51,461 bases of DNA, from assembly GCA_002634395.1 (NCBI GenBank), contig NSJM01000011.1:1-51461 (forward strand). Reading direction: 5' to 3'. Both the position numbers and the translations under genes were made by a program. This document shows positions 18,367-27,461 of this stretch, in pieces. The stretch is from Candidatus Methylomirabilis sp. (lineage in GTDB: Bacteria > Methylomirabilota > Methylomirabilia > Methylomirabilales > Methylomirabilaceae). Positions within the stretch are counted from its first letter, which is position 1. Every line of letters starts with the position of its first letter. Below the pieces are notes generated by a model. The model worked only from the letters and a program-made list of their open reading frames with translations. It ran no database searches and had not been told where the DNA came from.

Positions 18367-19845
18367 ATGCTGATCCGCACAAAGCTCCGCATCGGGTATC
18401 TAGTCATCTTTATCCTGGTGGTCTGCATCGGGCTTGTCATGGTGTGGGCGCTTCGGAGCTGGGAGGCGGCGGTACAGGATCTGACCGTCTCCCATGCGCA
18501 AGGCCTGAGGGCCGAGCGGCTGCGAGGCGATTTGTATCGGCAGATCAAGGAGATCCTCGATCGGTTCGTGAGTGGGGATCGATCGGCTCGAGGGGAGTTC
18601 GAGAGCCTGGGAGTGATGGTGGAGGGGGAGTTGGCGGACCTTCAACGGTACTCCCAGTTGAAAGCCGAGCAGGATCGGATTCGGGAACTCGAGGCGGCGC
18701 ACCGGCAGGTCACGAAGCTCGTGAGAGAGATTTTTGAACTCCTCGAGAACGGGGCTCGTGAGCAGGCCATCCAGCGGGTCGAACGGGAGCTGGAACAGGT
18801 TGCGTTTACACGCCAGGACGAACAGATTGATCGGTTACGGGCCTACTACGACGCAGCCGCACAGCAGTCGATGCAACGGACCCGCGCCGTCGCGACTCAG
18901 GGGGAACTACTGGCCGGTGTTGTCGTGCTGCTTGCACTCGCGTGGGGAGCCGGGTTGCTGTTTGGAACGCAACTATGGTTAGTCAAGCCTTTGCAAGCTA
19001 TCGGTCGTGCGACCGCGATCATCAGCACCGGGGAACTGACTCATCGCCTTCATGTCAGCTCACAGGATGAGTTGGGTGATCTGGCGAACTCGATCAATCG
19101 CATGGCCCAGTCGCTGAAGGGAATTCAGGAGCGCGTGCTTCAAGCCGAACGATTAGCGGCGGCCGGTGAACTCTCTGCCTACGTTGCACACAATATCCGT
19201 AACCCATTGGCGAGTATCCGGTCTACTGCTCAGGCAGCCCTCACAGGATCGGACCAGTCCGCAGCGATTCGGCTCACGCTGCAGGGCGTTGTGGAGAGTG
19301 TGGATCGCCTGAACCAATGGGTACGTCATTTTCTCTTCGCCTTAAAACCGATTACGCCGACTCTTGCCTCGGCCGATTTAAACCGGGTGGTGGCACAGGC
19401 ACTGGATGTTGTCCGCCCGACCATCGAAGGGAAGCGGATCAGCGTAGGGTTGAGCCTTGCCGAATCGCTGCCGCTCGTCCCGCTTGACGAAGGGTACTTT
19501 GAACAAGCCCTCATTGCCCTGCTGACCAATGCCTGCGAGGCGACGTCCCAGGAGGGGCGGATTGAAATCGCCTCCAGATTGATTTGCGACGGGGAGCGGC
19601 CGACAGGTGTGGCTGTTGAGCTGACCGACAATGGCGCAGGAATCCCCCCTGAGATGATCGAGAAGGTCTTGACTCCATACTTTACGACGAAGAGTGACGG
19701 CGTGGGACTTGGCCTGACCATGGCCCAGAAGGTTGCCAGCGCTCACGGCGGGAGCCTCACCGTGTCGAACCGACAGGAGGGTGGGGCCGTCGTCCGGATC
19801 CTCCTTCCGCTGCCCCATTCTCAAGCCGCCGAACGCGATGGCTAG
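18367..19845 (+). CDS. Membrane histidine kinase (HAMP, NtrB-like output), first of two paralogous systems
   Basis: This kinase is 492 residues. TM1 is at ~8-30 and TM2 at ~178-198; the ~145-residue loop between them is mainly alpha-helical and rich in Glu, Arg and Gln, a probable periplasmic four-helix sensor. A HAMP segment follows (VKPLQAIGRATAIIS...DELGDLANSINRM), then the H box YVAHNIRNPLAS with His275, the N box LLTNACEA, G1 DNGAGIPPEM, and G2 GVGLGLTMAQ. It overlaps the response regulator gene by 8 nt, so the two form a pair. The domain order matches the kinase at 24114. It lies only 19 nt after mod and may share its transcript. The signal sensed is unknown. Confidence 0.93.
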   Translation: MLIRTKLRIGYLVIFILVVCIGLVMVWALRSWEAAVQDLTVSHAQGLRAERLRGDLYRQIKEILDRFVSGDRSARGEFESLGVMVEGELADLQRYSQLKAEQDRIRELEAAHRQVTKLVREIFELLENGAREQAIQRVERELEQVAFTRQDEQIDRLRAYYDAAAQQSMQRTRAVATQGELLAGVVVLLALAWGAGLLFGTQLWLVKPLQAIGRATAIISTGELTHRLHVSSQDELGDLANSINRMAQSLKGIQERVLQAERLAAAGELSAYVAHNIRNPLASIRSTAQAALTGSDQSAAIRLTLQGVVESVDRLNQWVRHFLFALKPITPTLASADLNRVVAQALDVVRPTIEGKRISVGLSLAESLPLVPLDEGYFEQALIALLTNACEATSQEGRIEIASRLICDGERPTGVAVELTDNGAGIPPEMIEKVLTPYFTTKSDGVGLGLTMAQKVASAHGGSLTVSNRQEGGAVVRILLPLPHSQAAERDG

Positions 19846-21256
19846 AATCCTGATCATTGACGACGAGGTCGTATTTGCTCGTTCCGTGGCGCACACCCTC
19901 GGCAGACATGGCTACGAGTGCAGAAGTCTTTCGAGCGCCGAGGAGGGGATCGCATCCCTTGAGGAGGAGCGGCCCGATCTGATCCTGCTGGACATCAGGC
20001 TGGCCGGCATGAGTGGGCTGGAGGCGCTGAGGAGGATCGTGAACCTCGACGGAAGCATCGTCGTCATCATTATGACCGCCTATAGCAGTGTCGAGAGCGC
20101 CGTAGCCGCCATGAAGGATGGCGCATACGACTATATCCAGAAGCCGATCGATCACGATGAGCTCACCTTTGTGATCGAAAAGGCGCTGGAGACCCGTCGC
20201 CTGAAGGAACGTCTCTCGTACTTTCAACGTAAAGAGATTCAGCAGGCCCACCAGTGCGAGATCATCGGTGTCTCCCCAAAGATGAAGCAGGCCATCGAGT
20301 TGATCGAGCGGATCGCACAGTTCGAGCCTAGGCCTGCGGGCGAGCTGCCCACAGTACTCCTACTGGGAGAGACCGGGACAGGAAAGGATCTTGCGGCGCG
20401 GGCAATTCATCGTCGAGGCAGCCTCGCCGGACAGCCGTTCGTCGAGATTGACTGTACATCGATTCCGAAGGATCTCGCAGAGGCGGAGCTGTTCGGGTAC
20501 GAGAAGGGCGCCTTCACGGGTGCCGCGGTTGCGAAGCCAGGTTTGATCGAGGCGGCGGACGGCGGGACGCTCTTTCTGGACGAGATCGGGGAACTGAGCC
20601 TGGATCTTCAGTCGAAACTGCTGAAGGCGATCGAACGAAGGCAGGTCCGACGGCTGGGGAGTCTCAGAGAGCGGAAGATCAATGTCCGCATCATTGCGGC
20701 TACCAACCGCAACCTCGAGGCGGAAGTCGGGACCGGCGCATTTCGCCAGGATCTGTACTACCGTCTGAAAGTTCTTACCGTGAAGTTGCCGCCTTTGCGG
20801 GAACGCGATGATGACGTGATCCTGTTGGCCAACTACTTTCTGGAGCGACTGACCCACAAGTATTCGCTCTGCGCAAGGCGATTTTCAGGTTCCGCCCTCC
20901 AAGCTCTTAGAAAGTACCGCTGGCCCGGCAATGTTCGCGAACTGGCGCACGTGGTCGAGCGGGTGCTTTTGGTCTGCGATGAAGAAGAGATTGGTCCCTC
21001 GGCTCTTGGTCTCGATACCTCCTTCCCTGTTATTGCGAGTCGAAGACAAAACAGTCCTGCCGGCGCCGATGAGGCGCTGGAGATACAGTTTCCCGAGCGG
21101 GGTATCGATCTGGAGGAGATCGAGCAACAATTAATCAGGCGAGCGCTTGATCTGACAGATGGCAATGTCACGGAAGCCGCCCGAAAACTGCACATCGGCC
21201 GCGAGGCGCTCCGCTATCGCATCCAGAAGTACGGGATCATTCGTCCTGTCTCGTGA
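19838..21256 (+). CDS. NtrC-family sigma54-dependent response regulator
   Basis: This protein has 472 residues from the ATG beginning MARILIIDDE. The receiver domain has phospho-Asp in LILLDIRLAGMSG. The AAA+ domain has Walker A LGETGTGKDLAARA, an intact GAFTGA loop (YEKGAFTGAAV) for sigma54 contact, and Walker B GGTLFLDEIGEL. The C-terminal Fis-type helix-turn-helix is LTDGNVTEAARKLHIGREALRYRI. When phosphorylated it should open sigma54 promoters. Two near-identical palindromes and a textbook sigma54 promoter lie right after its stop codon, in front of the TonB receptor gene at 21492, which makes that gene the prime target. Confidence 0.95.
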   Translation: MARILIIDDEVVFARSVAHTLGRHGYECRSLSSAEEGIASLEEERPDLILLDIRLAGMSGLEALRRIVNLDGSIVVIIMTAYSSVESAVAAMKDGAYDYIQKPIDHDELTFVIEKALETRRLKERLSYFQRKEIQQAHQCEIIGVSPKMKQAIELIERIAQFEPRPAGELPTVLLLGETGTGKDLAARAIHRRGSLAGQPFVEIDCTSIPKDLAEAELFGYEKGAFTGAAVAKPGLIEAADGGTLFLDEIGELSLDLQSKLLKAIERRQVRRLGSLRERKINVRIIAATNRNLEAEVGTGAFRQDLYYRLKVLTVKLPPLRERDDDVILLANYFLERLTHKYSLCARRFSGSALQALRKYRWPGNVRELAHVVERVLLVCDEEEIGPSALGLDTSFPVIASRRQNSPAGADEALEIQFPERGIDLEEIEQQLIRRALDLTDGNVTEAARKLHIGREALRYRIQKYGIIRPVS

Positions 21257-21288
21257 GTCGAGCGAAGCAAGACAGCCTGCAATTGGTC

Positions 21289-21319
21289 GGTTGAAATCAA
21301 CCACCGGTTGAATTCAACC
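21289..21319 (+). promoter_or_regulatory. Twin palindromes, putative enhancer sites for the NtrC-type regulator
   Basis: GGTTGAAATCAACC (21289-21302) and GGTTGAATTCAACC (21306-21319) are two copies of one dyad, spaced 17 bp centre to centre. They lie about 105-120 bp upstream of the sigma54 promoter at 21407. Paired dyads at this distance are the classic arrangement for sigma54 activators. Confidence 0.75.
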
Positions 21320-21406
21320 AGCTCCCGTTACTCAGAATTTGCTTGCAGCATCAGACTCACCCCCGTCATTTCAAGCGCTTAGCCGTTTCGTGGTTCTACA
21401 GCTACC

Positions 21407-21422
21407 CGGCACGCCCATTGCT
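21407..21422 (+). promoter_or_regulatory. Sigma54 promoter of the TonB receptor gene at 21492
   Basis: CGGCACGCCCATTGCT contains GG (21408-21409) and GC (21420-21421) spaced 12 nt, with -24 GGCACG and -12 TTGCT. It matches the consensus TGGCACG-N4-TTGCW at all but the first base. The start codon follows about 70 nt downstream. Confidence 0.8.
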
Positions 21423-21491
21423 AGGCACGAGTAGCGCAGTTCCGAGTGGAGGGGTACACAACGTGCTGCTTGGACCCAGAGGAGATAGCCA

Positions 21492-23729
21492 ATGGCGTGG
21501 AATCGGGGGAAGGCTGCTTACGTGCTGGTCGGATTAATTGTCGGCCTTGGTGTTCCACATTCACATGCCCAGGAGACTGGAGCGCCGCCGGACATCGTCC
21601 CGCTTCCGGAGATTCTGGTGACGGCGCCATCTCGTCTGCCCGATATTCCTCTTTCGCCGGCTGAGATCCCCGCCTCCGTTCAGGTGATTACGGGGGAGGA
21701 GATCGCCCGCTCAGAGGCGCTGACGCTTCAGGATGTCATGAAGCAGTTGCCCGGCGTACACCTCAATGACCAACAGGGCAACTCCTATCAGTTCGACATG
21801 TCCTTCCGCGGTTTCACCGGGAGCCCCGTGACCGGCATCCCCCAGGGGATCAGCGTCTTTGTGGACGGGGTTCGGGTAAATGAACCTGCCGTGGAAGAGA
21901 TCAACTTCGACCTGCTGCCGCTTGACCAGGTGGAGCGGATTGAACTGATCCGCGGCCCTTCTGCCATCTTTGGGAGGAACACGCTGGCCGGCTCTCTGAA
22001 CATCATCACGAAGCGGGGCGGTCCGGAACGGCGAGTTGAGTTGGAGATGGAAGGGGGTAGTTTCGGCCGTCGGAAGGGCGGAGGCTCCATGAGTGGCACC
22101 GTCGGAGCGCTCGACTACTACGTGGCCGGAAGTCAGTTCGATGAGACCGGCTGGCGGGAGCAATCCGACAGCCGTCTGGCCCAGGCGTTTGCGAAGCTCG
22201 GTTTCCGTCAGGACGGGACCGACATCAGTGTCTCTTACCAGTTTCAGAATAACAGGATCTTACAGGCCGGAACCTTACCGGAAAGCGTCCTGATGAAGGA
22301 TCGGGCCCAAAACTTCACCGGGGGAGATTTTTTCAATCCGAATCTCCATCAGGCGATCCTGAACGCTCACCAGCGCTTGGGCGGCGGTTTCTCCCTGGCC
22401 CTGAACGGCTACGTCAGGAGTTTCGAAACCGAGCAGTACAACGTCAGCCTGATCAGTGAAAACACCCGTCTGTTCAACGATACCATGTCGGGGGGTGGAA
22501 CGCTCCAACTGGTTCACGAGGGGCGCTTCTGGGGGCGTAAGAACCTGCTGACTGCAGGGATCGAATATAACCGCTACGATGTCGATATCCGGGTCTCCGA
22601 GGAGCATAATGAACGGAGTCTCAAGAAATGTACCGACGCGGCGATTGCCGCAGGGGAAGATCCGGTCGAGGCATGTCCTCGTTCTTCACTTGAGGACGTC
22701 CTCATTGATAAGCAGGATACTGTCGGAGCCTACATTCAGGACACGGCCGAACTGGGGCGAGGTCTTCTTGTGCTGGGCGATAGCCTCCATCTGACGGGAG
22801 CCGCCAGGTTCGACTTTGTGCAGCACAAGATTACAGATCGGAGTCCGGAGGATCCGGGTGAAGCATCAGGGAAGGCGTCCTATCGACGAGTACTCCCACG
22901 GGCGGGGATCAATTATAACCTCTCTGATAACCACGGGCTCTACTTCTCCTACTCACAAGGATTTCGGACGCCCGCCTTTCTGGAACTGACCTGCGCCGAC
23001 CCTGAGTCGCCTTGCGTGGGTCTGCAAGCCGGCGTGGCGCCGGACACCGGCTTCAGGAAGCTCAGCCCTGTCAGAGTCCACAACTACGAATTGGGTTTCA
23101 GGACTCGTCCCGTGTCATGGTTAGAGGGAAACTTCTCCCTCTACCGGACCGATGTCCGGGATGACATCTTCTCTGTTTCTGATTCGGGCGAGCTCACTGT
23201 CTTTTTCCAGAACATCGGCAATACCCGACGGCAGGGGCTCGAAGTCGGCCTGCGCGGGATCTATCAGAACCTTGTGGAGACCTACGTCAATTATACGTTG
23301 ACCCGCGCGACGTTTCGGGATGAAGTCGAACTGGCCTCTCCCAGGACGCCTGGTATTACCCAGCACGTAAAAGCAGGGGATACCATTCCCTCGACCCCGA
23401 ACCATCGGGTGAATGCGGGCATTCGTTACCATCTGTATAAGTGGCTGGCGCTTTCCCTCGACTTGCACTATGTCGGTTCGCAGTACCTGCGCGGCGACGA
23501 AGCGAATACTCAGTCGAAATTGAACTCGTACGTCGTCATAAACGCTGGAATCGACTTGCACTGGAAGCACCTCAAAGGCTTTGTGAAGATCAACAATTTG
23601 GGGAACAACAAGTATGAGACTTTTGGGACCTTTGCGCCTAACGCCAAGGTTGCCGGAGACCCAATCGAACGCTTCCTGAACCCCGCCCAACCGATCAATG
23701 TGTTAGTCGGCGCCAGTTACCGATTCTAG
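21492..23729 (+). CDS. TonB-dependent outer-membrane receptor, sigma54-controlled
   Basis: This 745-residue protein has a signal peptide (VGLIVGLGVPHSHAQ), a TonB-box area (PEILVTAPSRLPDI), a plug (VITGEEIARSEALTLQDVMKQLPGVHL ... LAGSLNIITKRGG) and a beta-barrel ending in GASYRF. AGGAGA precedes the ATG. It lies between the two NtrC-type two-component systems and behind its own sigma54 promoter with enhancer dyads. The plug segment FRGFTGSPVTGIPQGISVFVDG resembles that of the receptor next to xoxF (RGFLASPLTGSPIGLSVYLDG), so the two probably recognise related ligands. Import of a lanthanide complex or PQQ would fit the neighbourhood; the ligand is not proven. Confidence 0.92.
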   Translation: MAWNRGKAAYVLVGLIVGLGVPHSHAQETGAPPDIVPLPEILVTAPSRLPDIPLSPAEIPASVQVITGEEIARSEALTLQDVMKQLPGVHLNDQQGNSYQFDMSFRGFTGSPVTGIPQGISVFVDGVRVNEPAVEEINFDLLPLDQVERIELIRGPSAIFGRNTLAGSLNIITKRGGPERRVELEMEGGSFGRRKGGGSMSGTVGALDYYVAGSQFDETGWREQSDSRLAQAFAKLGFRQDGTDISVSYQFQNNRILQAGTLPESVLMKDRAQNFTGGDFFNPNLHQAILNAHQRLGGGFSLALNGYVRSFETEQYNVSLISENTRLFNDTMSGGGTLQLVHEGRFWGRKNLLTAGIEYNRYDVDIRVSEEHNERSLKKCTDAAIAAGEDPVEACPRSSLEDVLIDKQDTVGAYIQDTAELGRGLLVLGDSLHLTGAARFDFVQHKITDRSPEDPGEASGKASYRRVLPRAGINYNLSDNHGLYFSYSQGFRTPAFLELTCADPESPCVGLQAGVAPDTGFRKLSPVRVHNYELGFRTRPVSWLEGNFSLYRTDVRDDIFSVSDSGELTVFFQNIGNTRRQGLEVGLRGIYQNLVETYVNYTLTRATFRDEVELASPRTPGITQHVKAGDTIPSTPNHRVNAGIRYHLYKWLALSLDLHYVGSQYLRGDEANTQSKLNSYVVINAGIDLHWKHLKGFVKINNLGNNKYETFGTFAPNAKVAGDPIERFLNPAQPINVLVGASYRF

Positions 23730-23870
23730 ACGTGTAGGTATCCTTGATCTGCTCATCACATTGCGGAAAAAATAGTGTGCAGCAGTTAGGCCTTTCGACT
23801 GAAGACTGAAGGAGAACCACCTAACAGCCTTCAGCCTATCGACCTTCTGCCTTCTGTGGGGGCGGCGCAC

Positions 23871-24003
23871 GGTATCGGTGGTGGGGGCTGTTACGTGAGG
23901 TGGGTGTAATTTCACACACACCGACGTGCCTCTGATGGTTTCCCGGCATCGAATCGGCCGCAAATGCTTGAATAACCAGACGATTGGCAGATTGGGCAGC
24001 GGC
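23871..24003 (+). promoter_or_regulatory. Upstream regulatory module A, copy 1 (with palindromic site)
   Basis: This stretch is clearly similar to 40683-40816. The shared parts include CGGTGGTGGGGGCT, the dyad-like GTGTAATTTCACAC (23904-23917), CATCGAAT and GCTTGAATAACC. Both copies end in a sigma54 promoter. A module conserved upstream of two different genes (the second histidine kinase and xoxF) points to a shared activator. The segment 23730-23870 has only short CAGCCTTCAG-type repeats. Confidence 0.65.
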
Positions 24004-24019
24004 TGGAATAGTCCTTGCA
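24004..24019 (+). promoter_or_regulatory. Sigma54 promoter of the second histidine kinase operon
   Basis: TGGAATAGTCCTTGCA has GG (24005-24006) and GC (24017-24018) 12 nt apart and a perfect TTGCA -12 box. The homologous site at 40818 has TGGCAT in the -24 box. The leader to the start codon at 24114 is about 85 nt. Confidence 0.65.
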
Positions 24020-24113
24020 CACCTTACCACCTGTTTCACGCTCATCCCCGCTCCCCCCAGCGGCTTGAGTCCTGGCACTTAGGCGCGAAGGGGAGCGGGG
24101 ACCCTCACCACTC

Positions 24114-25583
24114 ATGCAGATCAGACGGAAGATCGAACTCGCCTTTGGCGTGATTCTATGCCTGCTGCTTCTCACCGCAGGGCAAGGATTGTGGATGTTC
24201 ATCCACACAAAATCCGCGCTTGGCGAATTGCGTCAGGCGTTTTCTGATGTTCTGCTCCTTGATGATCTGAAGGTGTTGATCTACCGACAGGCGAAAGAGA
24301 TCCCGGACTACCTGACCGGACACGATCCCGATGCCAAAGAGGAATTTCGGAGTTATGCGGCGCAGATTGCGATGCGATTTCACGAGAGCGACAGGTTAGC
24401 CGGTACGCCCGTACAGGCGCGCTACCTTGGGGATCTCCGGCGGGCCTACGCCGCGCATGCCCGTTTAGCGGATCGCATCTTCCGAGCCTATGACAGCAAA
24501 CAGTACCGACGCGCCCTTGGCCTGATGGAGCATGATGTGGAGAACATTGCGCTCCCCGCGCTCGATCAGGCCGTCGCGTCCCTTCATCGGGCGCTGTATG
24601 CCTCGTCCTTCGAGCGTGTTATGGCGCAGGCTCAGTCGTTCGAACGAACGGCCCAGATGGTGAGTCTCCTCGCCGTACTGACCACCTTTGGGGCCGGGCT
24701 CTTGATCTTCCTATGGCTGTCCCGCGGATTGGTCCGTCCGATCAATGCGCTGGTGGAGGCGACCCGTGAAGTCGGACAGGGGAATCTCGACATCCAAGGC
24801 CTGCCGGTCTCACGTGACGAGATTGGCGAGCTCGCGTCTGCATTCTCAGGTATGGTGCAGCGGATCAAGCATTTTCAAACCCAAATCGTCGAGACCGAAC
24901 AGATGGCGTCCATCGGCGCCACGGCGGTCGCGGTGGCCCATGGGCTGCGGAACCCCCTTGCAAGCGTTCGAGCCTTGGCACAAGTCGCTCTTGTTGAGCA
25001 TGAATCGTTCCCGGCTGTCAATGAGAGCCTTCACGAGATCATTGCTGAGGTCGATCGGCTGAATGCGCGCATCAGCCATCTGCTGACCTTTGCGGTCCCT
25101 GCCCGGTTGCACCCCGTGTCGGCAGATCTCAATGACGTGATTGAGCGCGTCGTCGCCGATTTCCAGCAGATCAAGCCGCAGCAGGTCGTCTTCGCCCTCC
25201 ACCTTGACCCCGGATTGCCTTCCGTGCAACTCGATACGGTGCACATGAAGGAGGTGCTTCGAGAAATCGTCCTGAACGCCCTTGAGGCGATGCCGGACGG
25301 CGGCGACGTCCGCGTGGCAACGAAAAGGGGTGAGGGGCCGGAGGGGCGGCCCATACTGATACTGGAGGTAGCCGATACGGGTCGCGGCATCGCTGTCGAG
25401 GCGTTGCCGCACGTATTCGAACCGTTCTACACCACCCGTGCGGACGGAACGGGGCTCGGCCTGTCGATTGTCCGACGGCTTGTCGAGCAGCAAGGCGGAA
25501 CGGTGGCGGTCGAAAGCCATCCTGGTGCGGGAGCTTGCGTGCGCCTGACCTTTCCACTCCACGAACCCGGCGAGAGGATGTAG
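24114..25583 (+). CDS. Membrane histidine kinase (HAMP), second of two paralogous systems
   Basis: This 489-residue kinase has TM1 ~9-29 and TM2 ~183-203 with a helical periplasmic loop of about 150 residues. HAMP is LVRPINALVEATREV...DEIGELASAFSGM, the H box is VAVAHGLRNPLAS with His276, the N box is IVLNALEAMPDGG, G1 is VADTGRGIA and the F/G2 boxes are FEPFYTTRADGTGLGLSIVRR. Sensor length, spacing and H-box sequence are close to the kinase at 18367, so the systems are probably paralogous. It is co-transcribed with the regulator 3 nt downstream. The sigma54 promoter upstream suggests that the system is itself under activator control, possibly autoregulated. Confidence 0.94.
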   Translation: MQIRRKIELAFGVILCLLLLTAGQGLWMFIHTKSALGELRQAFSDVLLLDDLKVLIYRQAKEIPDYLTGHDPDAKEEFRSYAAQIAMRFHESDRLAGTPVQARYLGDLRRAYAAHARLADRIFRAYDSKQYRRALGLMEHDVENIALPALDQAVASLHRALYASSFERVMAQAQSFERTAQMVSLLAVLTTFGAGLLIFLWLSRGLVRPINALVEATREVGQGNLDIQGLPVSRDEIGELASAFSGMVQRIKHFQTQIVETEQMASIGATAVAVAHGLRNPLASVRALAQVALVEHESFPAVNESLHEIIAEVDRLNARISHLLTFAVPARLHPVSADLNDVIERVVADFQQIKPQQVVFALHLDPGLPSVQLDTVHMKEVLREIVLNALEAMPDGGDVRVATKRGEGPEGRPILILEVADTGRGIAVEALPHVFEPFYTTRADGTGLGLSIVRRLVEQQGGTVAVESHPGAGACVRLTFPLHEPGERM

Positions 25584-25586
25584 GCC

Positions 25587-26963
25587 ATGGCGTTGAGCGT
25601 GCTGATTGTGGAGGATGAACGGAGTCTTGCGAAATCGATCGCGACTTTTTTGACCAGAAAGGGGCACAGTGTGGCGACGGCCGAGGATGGGGAACAGGGT
25701 TGGCAGCAGGCGCAGCAGCTCGACCCGCAGTTTGTCATCCTCGACTCGCGACTGCCAAGGATGGCCGGTATCGATCTCCTTCGAAAGGTCCGACAGATGA
25801 ATCCGGCGACCGTGGTGATGATGACCACCGCCTATGGCACCGTCAATGACGCGGTAGAGGCAATGAAACTCGGCGCCTTCGACTATCTGGAGAAGCCGGT
25901 CGATATGGAGCGGCTGCAGATGATCCTGGAGCGAGCCGAAGAGCACTTTCGTCTCCGGCAAGAAATCGCCTACTACCGGGAGCGAGAGAGGCCGATCCTT
26001 GTGGGTCAGTCGCCGACGATCCAGAGGGTGTTCGAGAAATTTGACCAGCTCGCCACCCTGGGACGAACCGCCTCAATGCCCACCATCCTCCTGTTGGGCG
26101 AGACCGGCACGGGGAAGGGCGTAGTCGCTCGCCTGCTCCATGAACGGAGCGACCGTCGCGACAAGCCCTTTGTTGAGGTCAATTCCCTGGCGCTTCCGCC
26201 GACCTTGATCGAGGCGGAACTGTTCGGATACGAGCGCGGAGCCTTTACCGATGCGAAGACGTCCAGAATCGGTCTGTTTGAAGCGGCCGAGGGAGGGACC
26301 CTCTTCCTTGATGAGATCGGCGATCTCCCTTTACCCCTGCAGGGTAAGCTGCTGGCGGCGATCGAAAAAAAGATCATCCGGCGGATCGGAAGCGTGATCG
26401 ATCGGAAGGTCGATGTCTGGATCATCACGGCGACCAATCGGGATCTCGACGCGTGCATCAAAGACGGCACCTTCCGGGCCGACCTCTTTTACCGAATTTC
26501 CGGCATGACGATTCCACTTCCGCCGCTCCGTGACCGCGGGGACGACATCCTGTTGCTGGCACGGTATTTCGCGCGGACCGCGAGTAAGACCTATGGCAAA
26601 CCGGAACCCACGATCGGCGAAGAGGCCGCCGAGGCGCTACGCCGCTATCACTGGCCCGGTAATGTTCGTGAGCTGTCACACGCCGTCGAGCAAGCGGTTC
26701 TGTGGGCGGCAGGGGAGACGTTGCACCCGGAGGATTTTCCGTTTGTGCGGACCGGCGTTGCAGTGCAGGTGGCGGATGCCTCCGGCGAAGAGGACAATGA
26801 GCATCATCACTGGAATCTCCATGAGATGGAGAAACGCCTGATCGAGAAGGCCCTGCGGCACACCGACGGCAACATTTCTCAAGCGGCCAGGCTGCTCGGC
26901 ATTACGCGGGATATCCTCCGATACCGCATCGAGAAGTACCGCGGCCTCTCGTCTTCCCACTAA
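25587..26963 (+). CDS. NtrC-family response regulator with variant GAFTDA loop
   Basis: This 458-residue regulator has a receiver with phospho-Asp in FVILDSRLPRMAGI. AAA+ Walker A is LGETGTGKGVVARL and Walker B is GGTLFLDEIGDLP. The sigma54-contact loop reads GAFTDA (YERGAFTDAKTS) instead of GAFTGA. The Fis-type helix-turn-helix is HTDGNISQAARLLGITRDILRYRI, close to that of the regulator at 19838. All other AAA+ motifs are intact, so it could still be a working activator; GAFTDA occurs in some family members. It is the most likely regulator of the module A and B promoters (inference). Confidence 0.93.
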   Translation: MALSVLIVEDERSLAKSIATFLTRKGHSVATAEDGEQGWQQAQQLDPQFVILDSRLPRMAGIDLLRKVRQMNPATVVMMTTAYGTVNDAVEAMKLGAFDYLEKPVDMERLQMILERAEEHFRLRQEIAYYRERERPILVGQSPTIQRVFEKFDQLATLGRTASMPTILLLGETGTGKGVVARLLHERSDRRDKPFVEVNSLALPPTLIEAELFGYERGAFTDAKTSRIGLFEAAEGGTLFLDEIGDLPLPLQGKLLAAIEKKIIRRIGSVIDRKVDVWIITATNRDLDACIKDGTFRADLFYRISGMTIPLPPLRDRGDDILLLARYFARTASKTYGKPEPTIGEEAAEALRRYHWPGNVRELSHAVEQAVLWAAGETLHPEDFPFVRTGVAVQVADASGEEDNEHHHWNLHEMEKRLIEKALRHTDGNISQAARLLGITRDILRYRIEKYRGLSSSH

Positions 26964-27056
26964 AAACTCCGACTCGATCAGGGGTCAGGTATGACGTGTT
27001 GATGTTGTCAATCGCCATCCCTTTCGCGCGGCCTCACAGAGCTACTGCACCGTCGT

Positions 27057-27311
27057 CTAAAGATCCGGATCTCGCGTCATCTCCTCAACCAACCGCTGCA
27101 GTCCCCGACTCAATCCCCCCGGATCGTGCCCCAACATCCCGGCCATCGCGTGCATCGTCAGGTCGCCCACTTCTCGCCCGACTCCCGCCTGGAGCAACGG
27201 CAGATAGTGTTGACAATCGGCCGCATCGCGAAAGATCGGCCGGCCCTGATTGCCACGGCTGACCACGTGGGAGCTGGCGCCCGGATCATGGATGCGGGGC
27301 TTCCTCGCCAT
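27057..27311 (-). pseudogene. REP-associated (IS200-like Y1) transposase, internally deleted
   Basis: The N-terminus MARKPRIHDPGASSHVVSRGNQ and IFRDAADCQHYLPLL match the first ~45 residues of Y1 REP-type transposases. The sequence then jumps directly to a C-terminal helix region (HAMAGMLGHDPGGLSRGLQRLVEE), so the HUH and catalytic Tyr portion is missing. Start taken at the Met that opens the conserved block. It is non-functional. Confidence 0.7.
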
Positions 27312-27368
27312 GTCGATCATGTCCGCCATGCCATGTCACTTGTCAATACGTCACGCCTGACCCATTTA

Positions 27369-27461
27369 CACACAATCAACGAATTGGCGGGTGAACCGTG
27401 GAGCATCTCAGGGCTGGCGTGGCGATTGCTCATTCCTCAGGTTGACGGATCTGAGGTGGCA
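27369..27461 (+). repeat. ~90-bp dispersed repeat, copy 1
   Basis: It shares most positions with 28410-28496: CACACAATCAACGA, TTGG-GGGTGAACC, TGGCGTGGCGATTGCTC and GGATCTGA-GTGGCA. Both copies stay open in one frame (NELxGEPWxIxxLAWRLL), so they may be fragments of one gene I cannot name. Confidence 0.7.

Noticed and set aside
24068-24090. CCTGGCACTTAGGCGCG as a second sigma54 site before the kinase
   Set aside because: The -12 GC is one base out of register, so the invariant GG-N10-GC spacing is not met.
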